From assembly GCA_013368325.1 (NCBI GenBank), contig JAACJK010000223.1, forward strand, positions 1-64,000: DNA of 64,000 nucleotides, read 5' to 3'. The position numbers and the translations under genes are program-made. The notes under the pieces are model-generated. The model saw nothing but the letters and a program-made list of their open reading frames with translations. It ran no database searches and was not told the origin of the DNA. Source of the DNA: Ephemerocybe angulata. Taxonomy: Eukaryota > Basidiomycota > Agaricomycetes > Agaricales > Psathyrellaceae. Below are positions 21,873 to 32,400 of this stretch, one piece after another. The first letter of the stretch is position 1. Every line of letters starts with the position of its first letter.

Positions 21873-22149
21873 GCGGGTGGTGGACCTCGTCTGGCGCCGC
21901 TCCTTCAGAGCTTGCAGCTTATCCTTCCCTTCATTGAGCATAGCTTCAAGGATCGGGATGTCGTCGACACCCGCATCCTCGAGACTCGCCACGCGAGCGG
22001 CGATGGTTGCGACCTCGACGACGTCATCGGTGACCTCCTCGATCAGCGTGTTCGCCACGCCGTACTCGTCCGGATCCTCGAACAGAAGGTCGTCGACAGT
22101 GAAGAGGTTGGAGGTGACCACATCGGGCTGGTCACCAGATGAAGTGCAC
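21873..22149 (-). pseudogene. E1 gag/linker fragment upstream of the E2 insertion
   Basis: The minus frame reads SNLFTVDDLLFEDPDEYG, then IEEVTDDVVEVATIAARVAS and EAMLNEGKDKLQALKERR, an acidic helical stretch. It runs into TRSTTRT at the E2 border and continues as EKSAPEEAIKRG at 13687 once E2 and one CCGT copy are removed. No ATG opens the frame; the first upstream stop is TAG near 22150. I assign it to E1 by this continuity. Confidence 0.7.
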
Positions 22150-22620
22150 TAAGGTGTGTTGAGATGCGAAGTCTGAGGGGGTCTGGAGGAGCAGTGGCTC
22201 GACTCGGGGATGCGTAGAATAGATAGATAGAAAGTGGAAATATGTTCGAGGGTGCGAGATACGGACGAGACGAAGACAGGAGACGAACGGACGAACGGGA
22301 GACGATACGGAAACGAGACGAACGGAAACGGGTGAGGAAACGCAACGGACGTGGGCGTAAACTAAAGAAAGAAATATCTAAGAGTCCCTGGTACATGTGA
22401 GGACCGGGCAGGCCCGGACCATACCTATCACTGTCGCAATACTGTCGCAATCGCATGGTGACCATGGTGCGGGTCAACGTTCGCCCGGCGCCTAAGCGTC
22501 TGCGCACGATCAGCCGCCGGACCGCTAGATCCGGACGGGCGCCAAATAGTGAGTGATGTGCCGATTCTGTCTCCAGAATCGGCAGCATCCCTACACTGTG
22601 AGTAGAAGAGCGATGCCTGG
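22150..22620 (-). other. E1 leader, primer-binding site and LTR edge
   Basis: TGGCGCCCGTCCGG on the minus strand (22531-22544) is a typical TGGCGCCCG primer-binding site of LTR elements. The sequence to its right, including an inverted pair CCGATTCTG/CAGAATCGG near 22560-22585, would be the end of the 5' LTR. The left part (22150-22530) is leader without a clear open frame. The outer LTR border is not defined. Confidence 0.6.
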
Positions 22621-23320
22621 CATTGAGCAACTACTCCGATGCATCAACGAAGGGACTTAATGACTTAGGCGCGGCTATAACGTTCGTTTTGCACCATATC
22701 CGGTGCCTTACCTTTCTTGCCCATTTGATTTGTCTGAACGAGTCTGAACGAGTCTGAACTTGTGTCACTGAAGGTAGCGAGTCAGAGGTTATCGACCTCA
22801 GCGTTTATCATTCGAGAAAGGTTGGGGCATCGAGAGCATTCCTGGCCCCATATAGTCCGACTGGGATATACATTGAGATAGATCACTCAAATTCACATTC
22901 ATATATCATCTGAATGGAGCCCTCGCTCCGATAGGAGCGCCTATTCTCGCTTAGGGAGGCTGGGTGCATAGTACGTACGACGAGCACCTGACTGGCCCAT
23001 TGAAGGCTTCAAGTGACATCTGAAAGGCTGTGGCATTTTCCCGGCACTTAACATCGGTCCCGGCGCTTAACTTCAGATGAACGAGCGTATGAATAGAACG
23101 AGACATCTGACTGGTCCGTTAGTAACTGCATGCATCCTGTGAAATATAATGGCGCCCATTTCTCTTTGTGCACACGAGGGCGTGAAGTGCATGATCCAGC
23201 ACGCTTGTCAAAATCGGAAATACAGGCGCCCGTACCCCTGAGCACTATCGTATAAGGGCGCCCTGGGAGTCAGCTTACCTCGACAGAAAACCTTGCCTCG
23301 CCACCCCTACCACAAGCAAT
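22621..23320. other. Intergenic, no gene recognised
   Basis: No convincing gene. A motif (A/C)CATCTGA(C/A)... recurs near 22990, 23020 and 23105. CCCGGC(A/G)CTTAAC occurs twice at 23040-23070 as a short imperfect direct repeat. A TATA-like CGTATAAGGG at 23247 precedes the small ORF at 23321. Confidence 0.4.
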
Positions 23321-23413
23321 ATGGTATTTACCCGACTCACGCTCTTCATCGCGCTGTGCACGCTCGTTGCACGTCCCGTTCTCGCAGCGTGCGGTGACTA
23401 TCCCTGCGACTGA
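23321..23413 (+). CDS. 30-aa putative secreted peptide
   Basis: ATG in context AGCAATATGG opens MVFTRLTLFIALCTLVARPV, a strong signal-peptide-like hydrophobic stretch with an Ala-rich cleavage region. A tail ACGDYPCD with two cysteines follows, then TGA. A TATA-like CGTATAAGGG lies about 75 bp upstream. It sits 0.5 kb from a member of the secreted zinc-finger family and resembles the first exon of those genes in size and role, but I find no good donor site at its end. It may be an independent micropeptide or an orphaned first exon. Confidence 0.35.
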   Translation: MVFTRLTLFIALCTLVARPVLAACGDYPCD

Positions 23414-23888
23414 GTAATTATGTAAGTGTTACTGGTTCCGAGCGGCGGGGAGCGGTTAACTTGGATTGGGCGCTTCACGGTTCACGTTGGACGTTTGTGC
23501 CGTGGTATACTGTAGCTGGACATGTATCACTGCGCTCAGAACTGGGCCTATGTAGATATTAAAATGTAATTGGCTTCACAGAACATGCATGTATTTTGAA
23601 GCCCCTGCACACTTCGAGCCCTCCTTACGACTTCAAGAATCACCGTGATTCAATGAGATTTATACGACGGAGAAGAAGAATTGCATGCCACATTGTACTA
23701 TATACTGGACCACGTGGAACTCGCCGCCGGAGTATGTATGCAAGTTGGTACAGCCTGCGAAGAGGATTTGTGCTGGAAGAATTTCGCATCGCACGTGGGG
23801 AAGAGGATGTCACAATGTCGTACAGCCCCTGCTGTCCCCCGCAAATAAATCCTAAGCCACATACACACGCAAGAGAGGGGCCGGTCGT
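23414..23888. other. Intergenic, no gene recognised
   Basis: A plus-strand frame of 106 codons (23596-23916) is basic and shows no motif. No splice-consistent gene was found. Confidence 0.4.
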
Positions 23889-24358
23889 TCAGTCACGGCC
23901 GCTAACGTGGTGCTGAAGGCGATGCTCCCCCCCGCTGCCCTTGCCCGTGCATGCGGATCTGTCCGCTTCCTCCTAGTTTCAATTTCTGCGAGTTAGCAAT
24001 CCTGAATGGTTTCAGTATGGGTGACCGTACCTTTGTATTGAATGTCGTGCGGCAAAAGCGGCACGTCCACCATTGTGCACGACGTTCGAGGCGGTCGGAC
24101 AGCTCGGCGATGAGCTCACGGGTTGAGATGTCGGCGAAGAGATCTCGGCCCTCAAGAGCGTTATAGGCCTCTTTGCGTGCGACCAGCTTGTCGACGTACT
24201 CCCTAGCGTCAAGAGTGTACTGAAAAAGTATGTTATTTGGAATCAGCACTCAGAGTCAGCTTGAATCTGGCTCTGGAGGGACGTACATCCTGCTGGGCAT
24301 TGACGATGTGCACCAGAGAGATGGCGACAGTCAGGAGGGTGGGGATCGACAATCGCAT
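23889..24358 (-). CDS. Putative secreted zinc-finger family protein, member 1
   Basis: Three exons on the minus strand: 24287-24358, 24031-24219 and 23889-23972. The introns are 67 and 58 nt with GTACGT/CAG and GTACGG/CTAG ends. All phases agree and give 114 residues. Residues 1-22 form a signal peptide (MRLSIPTLLTVAISLVHIVNA). A helical segment with STRELIAELSDRLERR follows, then a finger-like C-terminus WTCRFCRTTFNTKEEAD with His residues at the end (GGEHRLQHH). Intron positions match member 2: one just after the signal peptide in phase 0, one inside the finger. TATA-like CCATAAATACTTC lies upstream. Function unknown; secretion is inferred from the signal peptide only. Confidence 0.68.
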
Positions 24359-24419
24359 TGTGTAAATAGTAACTTGAATGTTCGAGGGGAATGTGAAGTA
24401 TTTATGGGAGTAAGATTGT

Positions 24420-26020
24420 ACTAGCGCCTCCAGTTTATATTCATATCTGTGTTGTGCGGGGCCTATAGTGCCGTCAAACTTTTCCCTCCTCCCATAGTGG
24501 TCTGATGAGGCAAGGCGCCTGGGGTCTACGTACCTCCGGAGAAGGAAGTCGAAACGTTACGATATTGGATATTGGTTACGATTTCGGTGATGCATTGTCT
24601 GTACGTGCGATCTCGGTCGATTGGTGACCCCCTTTTGAACATAGGTGAACAATGCTTCGGGGAGGGTCCCACGGCCCCCCGATGCAAGACCGCTTCGCAA
24701 TACGTGGGTCCCACGGCCAGCGTCCTTGCCGCTGATTGTTAGTCGGCCCATGGGCCTCCATTTTACCAGTCGCAGGCTAGGGTGGGGAGGAGGCCTTGAA
24801 ATGATACGCCTCGGTGGAATGTGGAGTCGGGACCAGGCGGGTATGCCGAGTCTCGGCATCCCGTTTTGGAAGGATCTCAAACTATGGATCGAAGGATACC
24901 TCGGGCCAGACTGGTAAGTTGAGTGATATGAGTTCACGGCTCTTCAAGAATGCGCGTTACTCACACGTGCCATAGTGAATGTTAAGGATCAGGATTCATG
25001 GTATTGAATACTCGAACCATGAAACCCGACCTATACGTACAGTGCATACAGATTTTGGGTACTTCGCAAAATCCAATTTTGTGTGCACCACACGTATAGG
25101 TCGGGTTTCATGGTTCGAGACGGGTACTACGATCATAGCTGCCCTGAACTCACTATTCAGAGTTCGAGTTGCTCCAGGCAAGGGTGCTCCGGGGTTCAAA
25201 AAAATTACCTGGGGTCGGAAAGATTTTTTTGACCATCTTGAGAGGGACTATCTAACTACGTAAGCGCCAAGACCTTCCAAATATAGTAATTCCGATCAAT
25301 TTTGAATGGCCGCGCGTGCCCACGAGTGCCCAAGTTCAACTCTGGCCCAGCGCACTTATTATTTACAACTACCATAGGCTTCAGAGTCCTAAATAAAATT
25401 AAAACAATAGTATTGAAAGATGTATGCTATTAATATTTAAGTTCCTACCTATGTTATCTCCTCCCAAACCTCACAAAAGCCCCCCCAGAAGCCCGAAATT
25501 GGGGTTTGAAGAGGGGGTCAGAAAGATTTTTTTCCAGCCCTCCAGGGGGACTAACTAACTATCCCACGGTCGCTCATTTGAAGACCAGAGCACCCTTGGC
25601 TCCAGGGTAATTTTATCACCGAGAATTGGAACTGAAAGAAAGCATTGTGCCAAAGTGGCACTGCCAGAGTTACGCAAAACCCCTGAAGGAATCCTTTTCG
25701 CCGATTTAGAGGGATGTAGGACATTGATGATTGTATACTGTACCTGGTAGCCGTCAACAGCGATCGGCGCGAGCGCCGATACGCAACCATGCGATGGGAT
25801 CGCCGTTCGCCGAGAGGCCTATTGGGGTACCGGGGGTCGTGGGCCATTTGAGCTGAATGACATATTTTTAGCGGTTGGGAGGACATAATGGTACGAGATG
25901 AGGAGCCCTTGGTAAGTTTGGAGGGACAATCCCATATTACAATCTGAGCCGGGCCCAGGTAGAGCGTAACGAAGTGCGTGGATATCTATGTTAGACGGAA
26001 TCTCCATCATGCTAAAGTTA
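24420..26020. other. Intergenic mosaic without a recognised gene
   Basis: No gene is supported. A 27-bp perfect inverted repeat sits at 25012-25118. Two diverged direct copies of a ~45-bp block (GGTC(G/A)GAAAGATTTTTTT ... GACTA(T/A)CTAACTA) occur at 25214-25260 and 25518-25562, each next to an AACTAT boundary. Short frames in this region carry no motif. Confidence 0.4.
25012..25118. repeat. Stem-loop repeat, 27-bp arms
   Basis: TCGAACCATGAAACCCGACC... at 25012-25038 is perfectly inverted at 25092-25118 around a 53-nt spacer. A related single arm with its flank occurs near 51282-51330 (CTCGAACCATGAAGCCCGAC). This suggests a small mobile foldback repeat. Confidence 0.6.
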
Positions 26021-26024
26021 CGAT

Positions 26025-26160
26025 TCCACATTCCGTTATGTTTGTAACCGGTTCCACACCTCCACTCCAATCGAGAGAAACTCTATTTGCTTTGAAACAA
26101 AGGAATCTGTGCTTCACGGGTAATCCGGACTTGCTATATATCCCCTCTTTGTCAAGTTGC
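26025..26160. repeat. Duplicated block, first copy
   Basis: This block beginning CCACATTCCGTTATG matches 51350-51510, upstream of secreted-family member 3. In the second copy it lies immediately before the TATA region. Here about 390 bp of other sequence (26190-26580) separates the two. Confidence 0.75.
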
Positions 26161-26189
26161 GATCAATCCCCGCAGTAATACCCGTCCCG

Positions 26190-26580
26190 ACTCCAGAATA
26201 TCGCGTATAGCGGAATATAAGTCCTAGGTCCGGGTCCGAGGTCCGGGTCCGAGGTCCACAATTGTCAAAGCAGCCGAAATCGGTTGTGATGGCATCCTTT
26301 TGTCTTTCTGTAGTGCTCAACGACGTCTGTTGTTCTCTGGTTGTTCTGACGACGCTGGTAGAGCGTTTATTGTGATTATTTGACTTAAATTGCCATGTAA
26401 CCCTTCCTCGAGACATACCAACCCAACTCACCTTCGACAATGGCATCCATTTCCCTTCAGACCCTCATGGACACCCTTTCCACTCTTTCAGCTCCTTTAG
26501 CGGGAGCTACACTCGATGATATTGTCAGTTTCATCGATATCAGCTGCCTGTTACGACCGATCTTGGACACCCCGTCGCTT
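26190..26580 (+). pseudogene. Captured 5' fragment of another gene
   Basis: This block is absent from the paralogous locus at 51500. It contains ATG at 26440 opening MASISLQTLMDTLSTLSAPL, continuing LAGATLDDIVSFIDISCLLR before running into the duplicated promoter of member 2. The codon pattern and 5' setting look like a real gene start. The rest of that gene is missing. I do not recognise it. Confidence 0.45.
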
Positions 26581-26697
26581 CACCCGACTCGTGCTCCGTG
26601 CATATATATAAGGCATGGGACCAGTGCCAGCAAGTGGTCGACATAGACCATATCCATCTCCTCCCCCATTTCCCCAACGCCTAGTCCAGACCCCATT

Positions 26698-27145
26698 ATG
26701 CGCCTCTCGTTGATTGCCCTCATACCCCTTACTGCTTTCTTTTCCGTGGTACACGCTCAAAGCGATGTATGTATACGTATTTTCTCAAAGGCCCCATCGT
26801 TGCTAACGCTGCCCCACTGCGAATCCGTCCAGTATACCCACGAAGCGAGAGAACACATCGACGAACTCGCAACGAGGGCTTTTAAAAACTCTCTACTCAC
26901 AACACGGCAAGACCTGGCCGACCTCTCAACTAGGGACCTCGTTGACGAACTTGAAGACCGCCTTCAGCGCAGGGGAGATAGAGATATCTGGTTCTGTCAG
27001 CACTGCAAGAGGGTTCTTTACTCGCAATCAGAAGTACGTTTGTCGCCGCCGAGGAGTGCATTGTCTTATGATCGGCTCAATTTTGTAGGCTCAAGCCCAC
27101 GCCGCGACTCCAGGACATATGGCTAAGAAACGCGCCCAAACATAG
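26698..27145 (+). CDS. Putative secreted zinc-finger family protein, member 2
   Basis: Exons are 26698-26766, 26833-27033 and 27089-27145. The introns (66 and 55 nt) start GTATGT and GTACGT and end CCAG and GTAG. The spliced product is 108 residues. A signal peptide (MRLSLIALIPLTAFFSVVHA) is followed by a helical region with LTTRQDLADLSTRDLVDEL and then a C2H2-type finger: CQHC, a short spacer, and AQAHAATPGH after the second intron. Splicing that intron supplies both histidines, which supports the model. A clear TATA box (ATATATATAAGG) lies at 26600. Its upstream region and first two exons are duplicated at member 3 (51634). Function unknown. Confidence 0.72.
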
Positions 27146-27225
27146 GCGGGCCACGTAGAACTCTCACTTTGCCCCCAATTTGTTCCCAAAGTTCTCCCGT
27201 ATTCTACAAACCTGTTTTTTCTAAT

Positions 27226-27537
27226 ATGCCTCCGAAAATAACTTCGTATTTCTTCAAAGTGTCGAAGGAGGAGTACGAAGAGCAACAAATCCAAGCCTTT
27301 CAAAGCATCAAACAGCGAACAGCCCTCGAGCAAGCCCGAAATGCCGTTCAGCAAGAAAGCCCCCTAGAAAGAAGACGACAGAGCGCCAGGGAGCGCCACA
27401 GGAAGCATCGCAAGCATGCCTATGAGGTGGAAATAGAATCTGAGAACACATCGACGAACTCGCAACGAGGGCTTTCAAAAACTCTCTACTCACAACACGA
27501 CAAGACCTGGCCGACCTCTCAACTAGGGACCTCCTAA
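27226..27537 (+). pseudogene. Chimeric ORF: unknown N-terminal fragment fused to family exon
   Basis: The frame starts MPPKITSYFFKVSKEEYEEQ and continues with a basic helical part (ERRRQSARERHRKHRKHAYE). At about 27440 the DNA becomes a copy of secreted-family exon 2, read here in the wrong frame. The N-terminal part looks like a genuine protein start of unknown family. The fusion point marks a recombination or template-switch join. Confidence 0.5.
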
Positions 27538-27587
27538 ATGAACTTGAAGACCGCCTTCAGCGCAGGGCGGATAGATACTGTACCTGA
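27440..27587 (+). pseudogene. Fragment of secreted zinc-finger family exon 2
   Basis: The DNA encodes EHIDELATRAFKNSLLTTRQ, then DLADLSTRDLLNELEDRLQRR, nearly identical to member 2 at 26850-26980. It has no signal peptide exon and stops after ADRYCT. It lies 0.45 kb downstream of member 2 and is a truncated tandem duplicate. Confidence 0.8.
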
Positions 27588-27589
27588 GG

Positions 27590-29000
27590 TTTAGTGGCAT
27601 GCTGTGTTGACCCGTGTTTACTGTATTCTATCCTTTCGATGCTCGGGTTGATTCCCACTGATTCGCATAGTTTCTTCTTTTGCGTCCTGTTTCGTGCAAC
27701 TGCGATGCGAGTCACCCCATTATTTCATTTTCCGCTTAACCATGACTGACCATTGCCGCGCAGTTACAGGAACCAGAAGGTGCAAAGAAGAATCCCCTGG
27801 CGCTGCTTTAAACATCACGTCGGACGGAGCTACGCCTCGCGAGGGTTTTCTAGTGTGTATCTATTCATTTACTGTAGCTCGATGTGTGGTATGGACAGCC
27901 GATGGAATATAAATGACCACTGCTGTACAGGGACTGTCCATGTCAATGAAACCAAAAGTCCATTCGAGTTGACAGGGAGTATGACTTCGACTATGGCATG
28001 CGTTGCGGCATAGGAATGTCGACCGGTAACTTGTGCGATGCTAAGGTCATTCTTTCGCTGGCAGTGTCAGTGAACTTTGAAGGCATTCGCGAAGACGTGA
28101 AAGAGAAGCGTAGACTTCTCGTGGTGTGGATACCAAGTCTAATCAAGACACCATTGAATAGTCTAATACATTTGACACCTTGTACATAAAACTACCGACC
28201 CCCGACGATCGTACTCCAGAAAGACGGTGTACTGTCCTCCGTATCTCTAAGCTCGATATATCTAGAGCGTACGAACGACGCAACGACGGGAAGGGAGGGA
28301 AGAGAGCGGAGGACGACGCAAACGTAGGAGAGACGCACCGGTGAAGGGGAAGCGAGGTAATCGGTTAGCGACGAGCGCGACATAGACGAGCGCGACATAC
28401 CGCTCGCTATCCCCGAGAGTTGAATGCAGGTCACGCTGGACGCAAAAAGCGCCAACGTAACGAAGGTATAAAAGATATGAGATCGCTTACCTCTACCAGC
28501 ATGTCGTCGTAGCTGGCGTTGCCCTTAGGATGACCCGCCACCGTCACGCACCATCCCATTGCCGCACGCATGGCTCATCCACCCCCGCCACCTCACGCCT
28601 CTCGACTCTCTCGCCCTATCCACCATACCCCCGGCAACTTCGCACCTCCGCACCTTCGACCTCCCAATCCCACCCTCACCACCATCCGCCGTCATTCTCC
28701 CCATCCATCGTCTCCCGACGTTCTCTCCCAAGCCATCGCCGTAATGAATTGTACCTCTCCATCCCACTATCTTCAGTCAACCGTCGTAACGTTCCATCCT
28801 CTCGCCACTATCTCCGCTTCGCACCCATCTCCTCCTAACTTGCCTCCCGAACGCCCATCCAGTCTCTCCCAGCTCCTGAGTCCTTCCAGCCATCCTTTCA
28901 GAAGCGCAGCGTTCCATCCTCCCGCAGTCGTCGTAGTCTTATTGTAGTCGTACTATACCTATCGTAGTCAGTAGAATACACCCCCCCTGTTCCGGCGCCC
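27590..29000. other. Intergenic, no gene recognised
   Basis: Short frames (for example 27753-28013 and 28570-28947) lack motifs. The latter is His/Pro-rich with a composition explained by CCACC/CATCC-rich DNA. A short direct repeat GACGAGCGCGACATA occurs twice near 28370-28400. Nothing else is supported. Confidence 0.4.
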
Positions 29001-29007
29001 ATAGGAC

Positions 29008-29360
29008 ATGGCGTCCCTCTGTGCGTCGGCACATCGAGTGATAGGCGCCCGAACGTCGAAGAAAAGGTACTTGCATGTCGTAGCATCGACGACAACAATG
29101 AACGAAAAGACGAACAAAACAAATCAACGACTCACACAAATCCCCCATCCCCCCTCTCCTCCCTCCCACCTACGCCTTCCCCCCCACCACAACCGGCACA
29201 ACACCCGGCACGCCCCTCAAACTCCCTCCCAGACTCTCACTCTCCAACCTCTCCTCCAAACTCTTGCCCAATCCCTGCCGCTCCCACTCTCCCCCGACAT
29301 TATCCAACAACGCAACACTATCCCTCTTCCCCGGGCTCATCGAGAACCCGCGGTTCCGAG
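29008..29360 (-). pseudogene. Fragment of the Ser/Pro-rich subtelomeric gene (copy D)
   Basis: DNA from about 29110 to 29357 matches the 3' end and downstream flank of copies A-C (CTACGCCTTCCC..., ...CGAGAACCCGCGG) on the minus strand. Similarity stops abruptly near 29358, so only the last ~75 codons of exon 3 and the 3' flank survive. It lies directly beside full unit B. Confidence 0.75.
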
Positions 29361-29499
29361 ATTAAAAGCGAACATAACATCAAAGAGAAGCGTACGTAGC
29401 GAGAAGGAAAGAGTACATGAATCCGAGAGATCGACGGCGCAGGAGAGCAGATAAATCAATCGACGAACGAACGAAGCCGCGAAGACGACGAACATCCAC

Positions 29500-32400
29500 T
29501 TCACCGATCCAATCCCGCCTGCACCGACGCTGGTATTATGATATAAGGTATATGAAGAGGTAGAGGTATGGAACGAGACGGATATCGAAGAGTCAGAGTC
29601 AAGAACGAAATGGAATCGAAAACAGAGAAGCGGGAGAGAACGAAGGGGGAGGCGCGAACGGGATGGGTACAGAGAAACGAGTACAAAGGGCTCGAGGTCG
29701 TTGGACGATCCGGGGTGGGCGTGTGGCCAAGGATCGAACGTCGAATGAAGGGTGGTGGAATGTCGAACATCGAAGATCGGGGGAACGAACGAACGAACAA
29801 ATCAAAGACTCACACAAATCCCCCATCCCCATCCCCCTCCTCTCCTCCCTCGTCACATCACATAATCCCACCTACGCCTTCCCTCCCACCACGACGGGTA
29901 CCACGCCCGGAACGCCCCTCAAACTCCCTCCCACACTCCCCACAGTCTCCCCCTCCAGCCTCTCCTCCAAACTCTTCCCCAGCCCCTCCCTCTCCCACTC
30001 GCCCCCCACATTATCCGTGGATAACAACACAACACTATCCCGCTTCCCCGGGGACGTCGAGAACCCGCGGAGGGACGCAGCTGCCGATGGACTCGCACTC
30101 GCAATGGAGCTGGCGAGGTTCAGCCCGGAGACGCTGGGGATGTGAGGCGGCGGCTCGATGGTGGACGCGGAGGTGGTGAGACTGCTGAGGGTGTGCGTCG
30201 ACGCCGGGGTGCTCGTGAGCAGATCGCTATAACTCATGAACGACAGCCGCTTCTGGCTCGGCGACGGCGGCGACGACGACCCCGCACTAACCGACCGCGC
30301 AATGGGCTGTACACTCGACAGCAACATGCTATCCGGGCGCCGTGGACTGGGACTCGGACTCCGGCTCCTCAAGCTGAGCGGGCTCGCGAAGCCGCTCGCA
30401 CGCCCGTCGAAGAGGGATGCGGGAGAGAGCGGCGCGAGCACGGCGATCTCAGTGTCGGTGATGAGGGCTGCGGCGGCGCTGTCGAGCACGCTCGGCACGC
30501 TCGACTCGAGCTGTTCCGTCGCGCGGGCGCGCGGGATGCGGTGTGGGTCCAGGGGCCGGTTCGGGTTGGGTGGCGAGGGTGGGAGGAGCAGAGGCTCGAT
30601 GTCGCGTTCGAAGACCGCGGAGGAGGACGAGTGGCTGTGGGGTGTTAGTCAGCGTCAATGGGGAGAGTGGAGTGCGTACATGGATGTGGGCGAGGAGGGG
30701 ATCGAGCTCGGAGAACCGAGGCGGGCGTCGGAGGTGCGGAGGTGCTGCGATGTGCGCCGGTGCGGGCGCTGGGTGGGCGAGGCCAGCGAGCTCGACATGT
30801 GCCGGAGCTGATCTGTCGTTGCACTCGGCGAGATGGGTGCTGCTGCTCGTCTGTTAGCGCGTAATACTGACAAATAGAGGGAGACACGCACGGCGATGGG
30901 GCTCTGGGGACGAGGACATGGTGGTGGGAGCCAACAAGGAGAATGCCCCGATTCAACCTGATCACTGATGTGATGACTAAGCGTTTGGGCTCGGTGCCCT
31001 CCTTGTTCGCTGTGCTTCTTTGGCTGTGTGGGGTGTGTAAGGGTGTGTCGCGAGCAGCGAGCTGTAGCTGGGCGTAGGGGAGATTGTGGATGTAGGCGTA
31101 GGGGAGATTGCGGGTGCCCGACGAGCGGGCGTTGTTCCGGGGACGGAACAGGCTTTGTCGTCGCCGATGGCCTCGACCGCAGCACGACGTCATCGACCGA
31201 TGCCTGCTGTAGAGCACTGTACGGTGGCTCGCCATCGTGCGAGGCGTTCTCGACAAGGCTTACCCAGCAACGGTGAGCGATGATCCGCTGGACGGCCAAC
31301 TGAGATAGGCGCACCCGTCGATTCCGTCGTCCTCTCGACTGTCGCATCAAGCCATCGCGACGTCCACTGATCCTGCGCATGTCAGTAGCGTTGGCGATCC
31401 AAACGCCGACCCTCTCCCCCCCCCCATCGAAACGCCATCCTCCAACGCACGTCCCTTCACATTGGCTCGCAGTTATTGCCCGGGCTCCCCTCTATACTCG
31501 GTGCGTCCGTCCCTTTCGCCGTCATCCCTCCCTCCCATCCCCTCGTGCCCGTGCCCGTCCCTCTCCCGCATTTATTCAAGCTGACATATGTATGCGCCCA
31601 TGATCGCAGGGCTTCAGACTATATACCACATTAGTTTGCGATTGTCCAACAGTCCAACTTATGTCGCCAGTTAAGGTAGCCGGATACATTCGCCGAGGCT
31701 GGTACTCTCGAGCTTCGGCGTGTGCAATTGAGTTAGCTCTCGATGTGAAATGTTATACTTTGATATCGTAGACTTACATTCGAATGCCCGTTCAGGAAGA
31801 GCTATGTATTAATTGTTCTGACCTTCCACGCAGAGCTTGAGCTCGGATTTTGTCGTAATGTGAGTCGGTCTGTCTAGGACTCGAAGTATACGACGCACCG
31901 AGCATGGGATACGCGCGATATTCCATCGCGAACAATTTACTCAGCTCCCGCAGAAGATAACGAGCTCTACTAGCCCCCTAGGAGTCAACGCAAGCTCGCG
32001 TGTATAACGCCAGCCATTTCGAAATGACCTGCATTCGAATCGTTCAGAGTTGAATAACCTAACCTAAGCATTGACTGTTCTGACTTTGCACGCACAGCTT
32101 GAGGCGGGTTCTGTCGTAGTGTGTGTTGGTCTGCTCAGAACTTGAAGTATACGACATACCGACCATGGTAAGCTGAGATAGATGAACAATGGGACACATT
32201 ACATCGCGAACAATCTACTATCTTCACGCCGAGTTTCCTAAATCGCTTCGCGAATATCTAACTGTGAATACTGCGGAATACTGCGAGCGTGCACGCACAA
32301 AAATGAAAGCGCACGACTGCTCGAGACTCGAGTTTCCGGACGCCTCAGACTGAGCTTTCCAGCGAGTTATACCTATTCACGTTTCGAATCATTAGGATCT

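Larger units (their letters stand above)
11990..22620 (-). mobile_element. E1: Ty3/gypsy LTR element remnant, split by E2
   Basis: Read on the minus strand, the parts are: an LTR-like end and primer-binding site near 22531-22544, leader, a gag/linker frame (21873-22149), then the inserted E2 (13688-21868), then the rest of that frame with the protease (12698-13687), and the region before reverse transcriptase (12066-12629). Removing E2 and one copy of its CCGT duplication restores one continuous reading frame across the junction. Reverse transcriptase and integrase are missing because the element is truncated near 11990. Confidence 0.8.
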
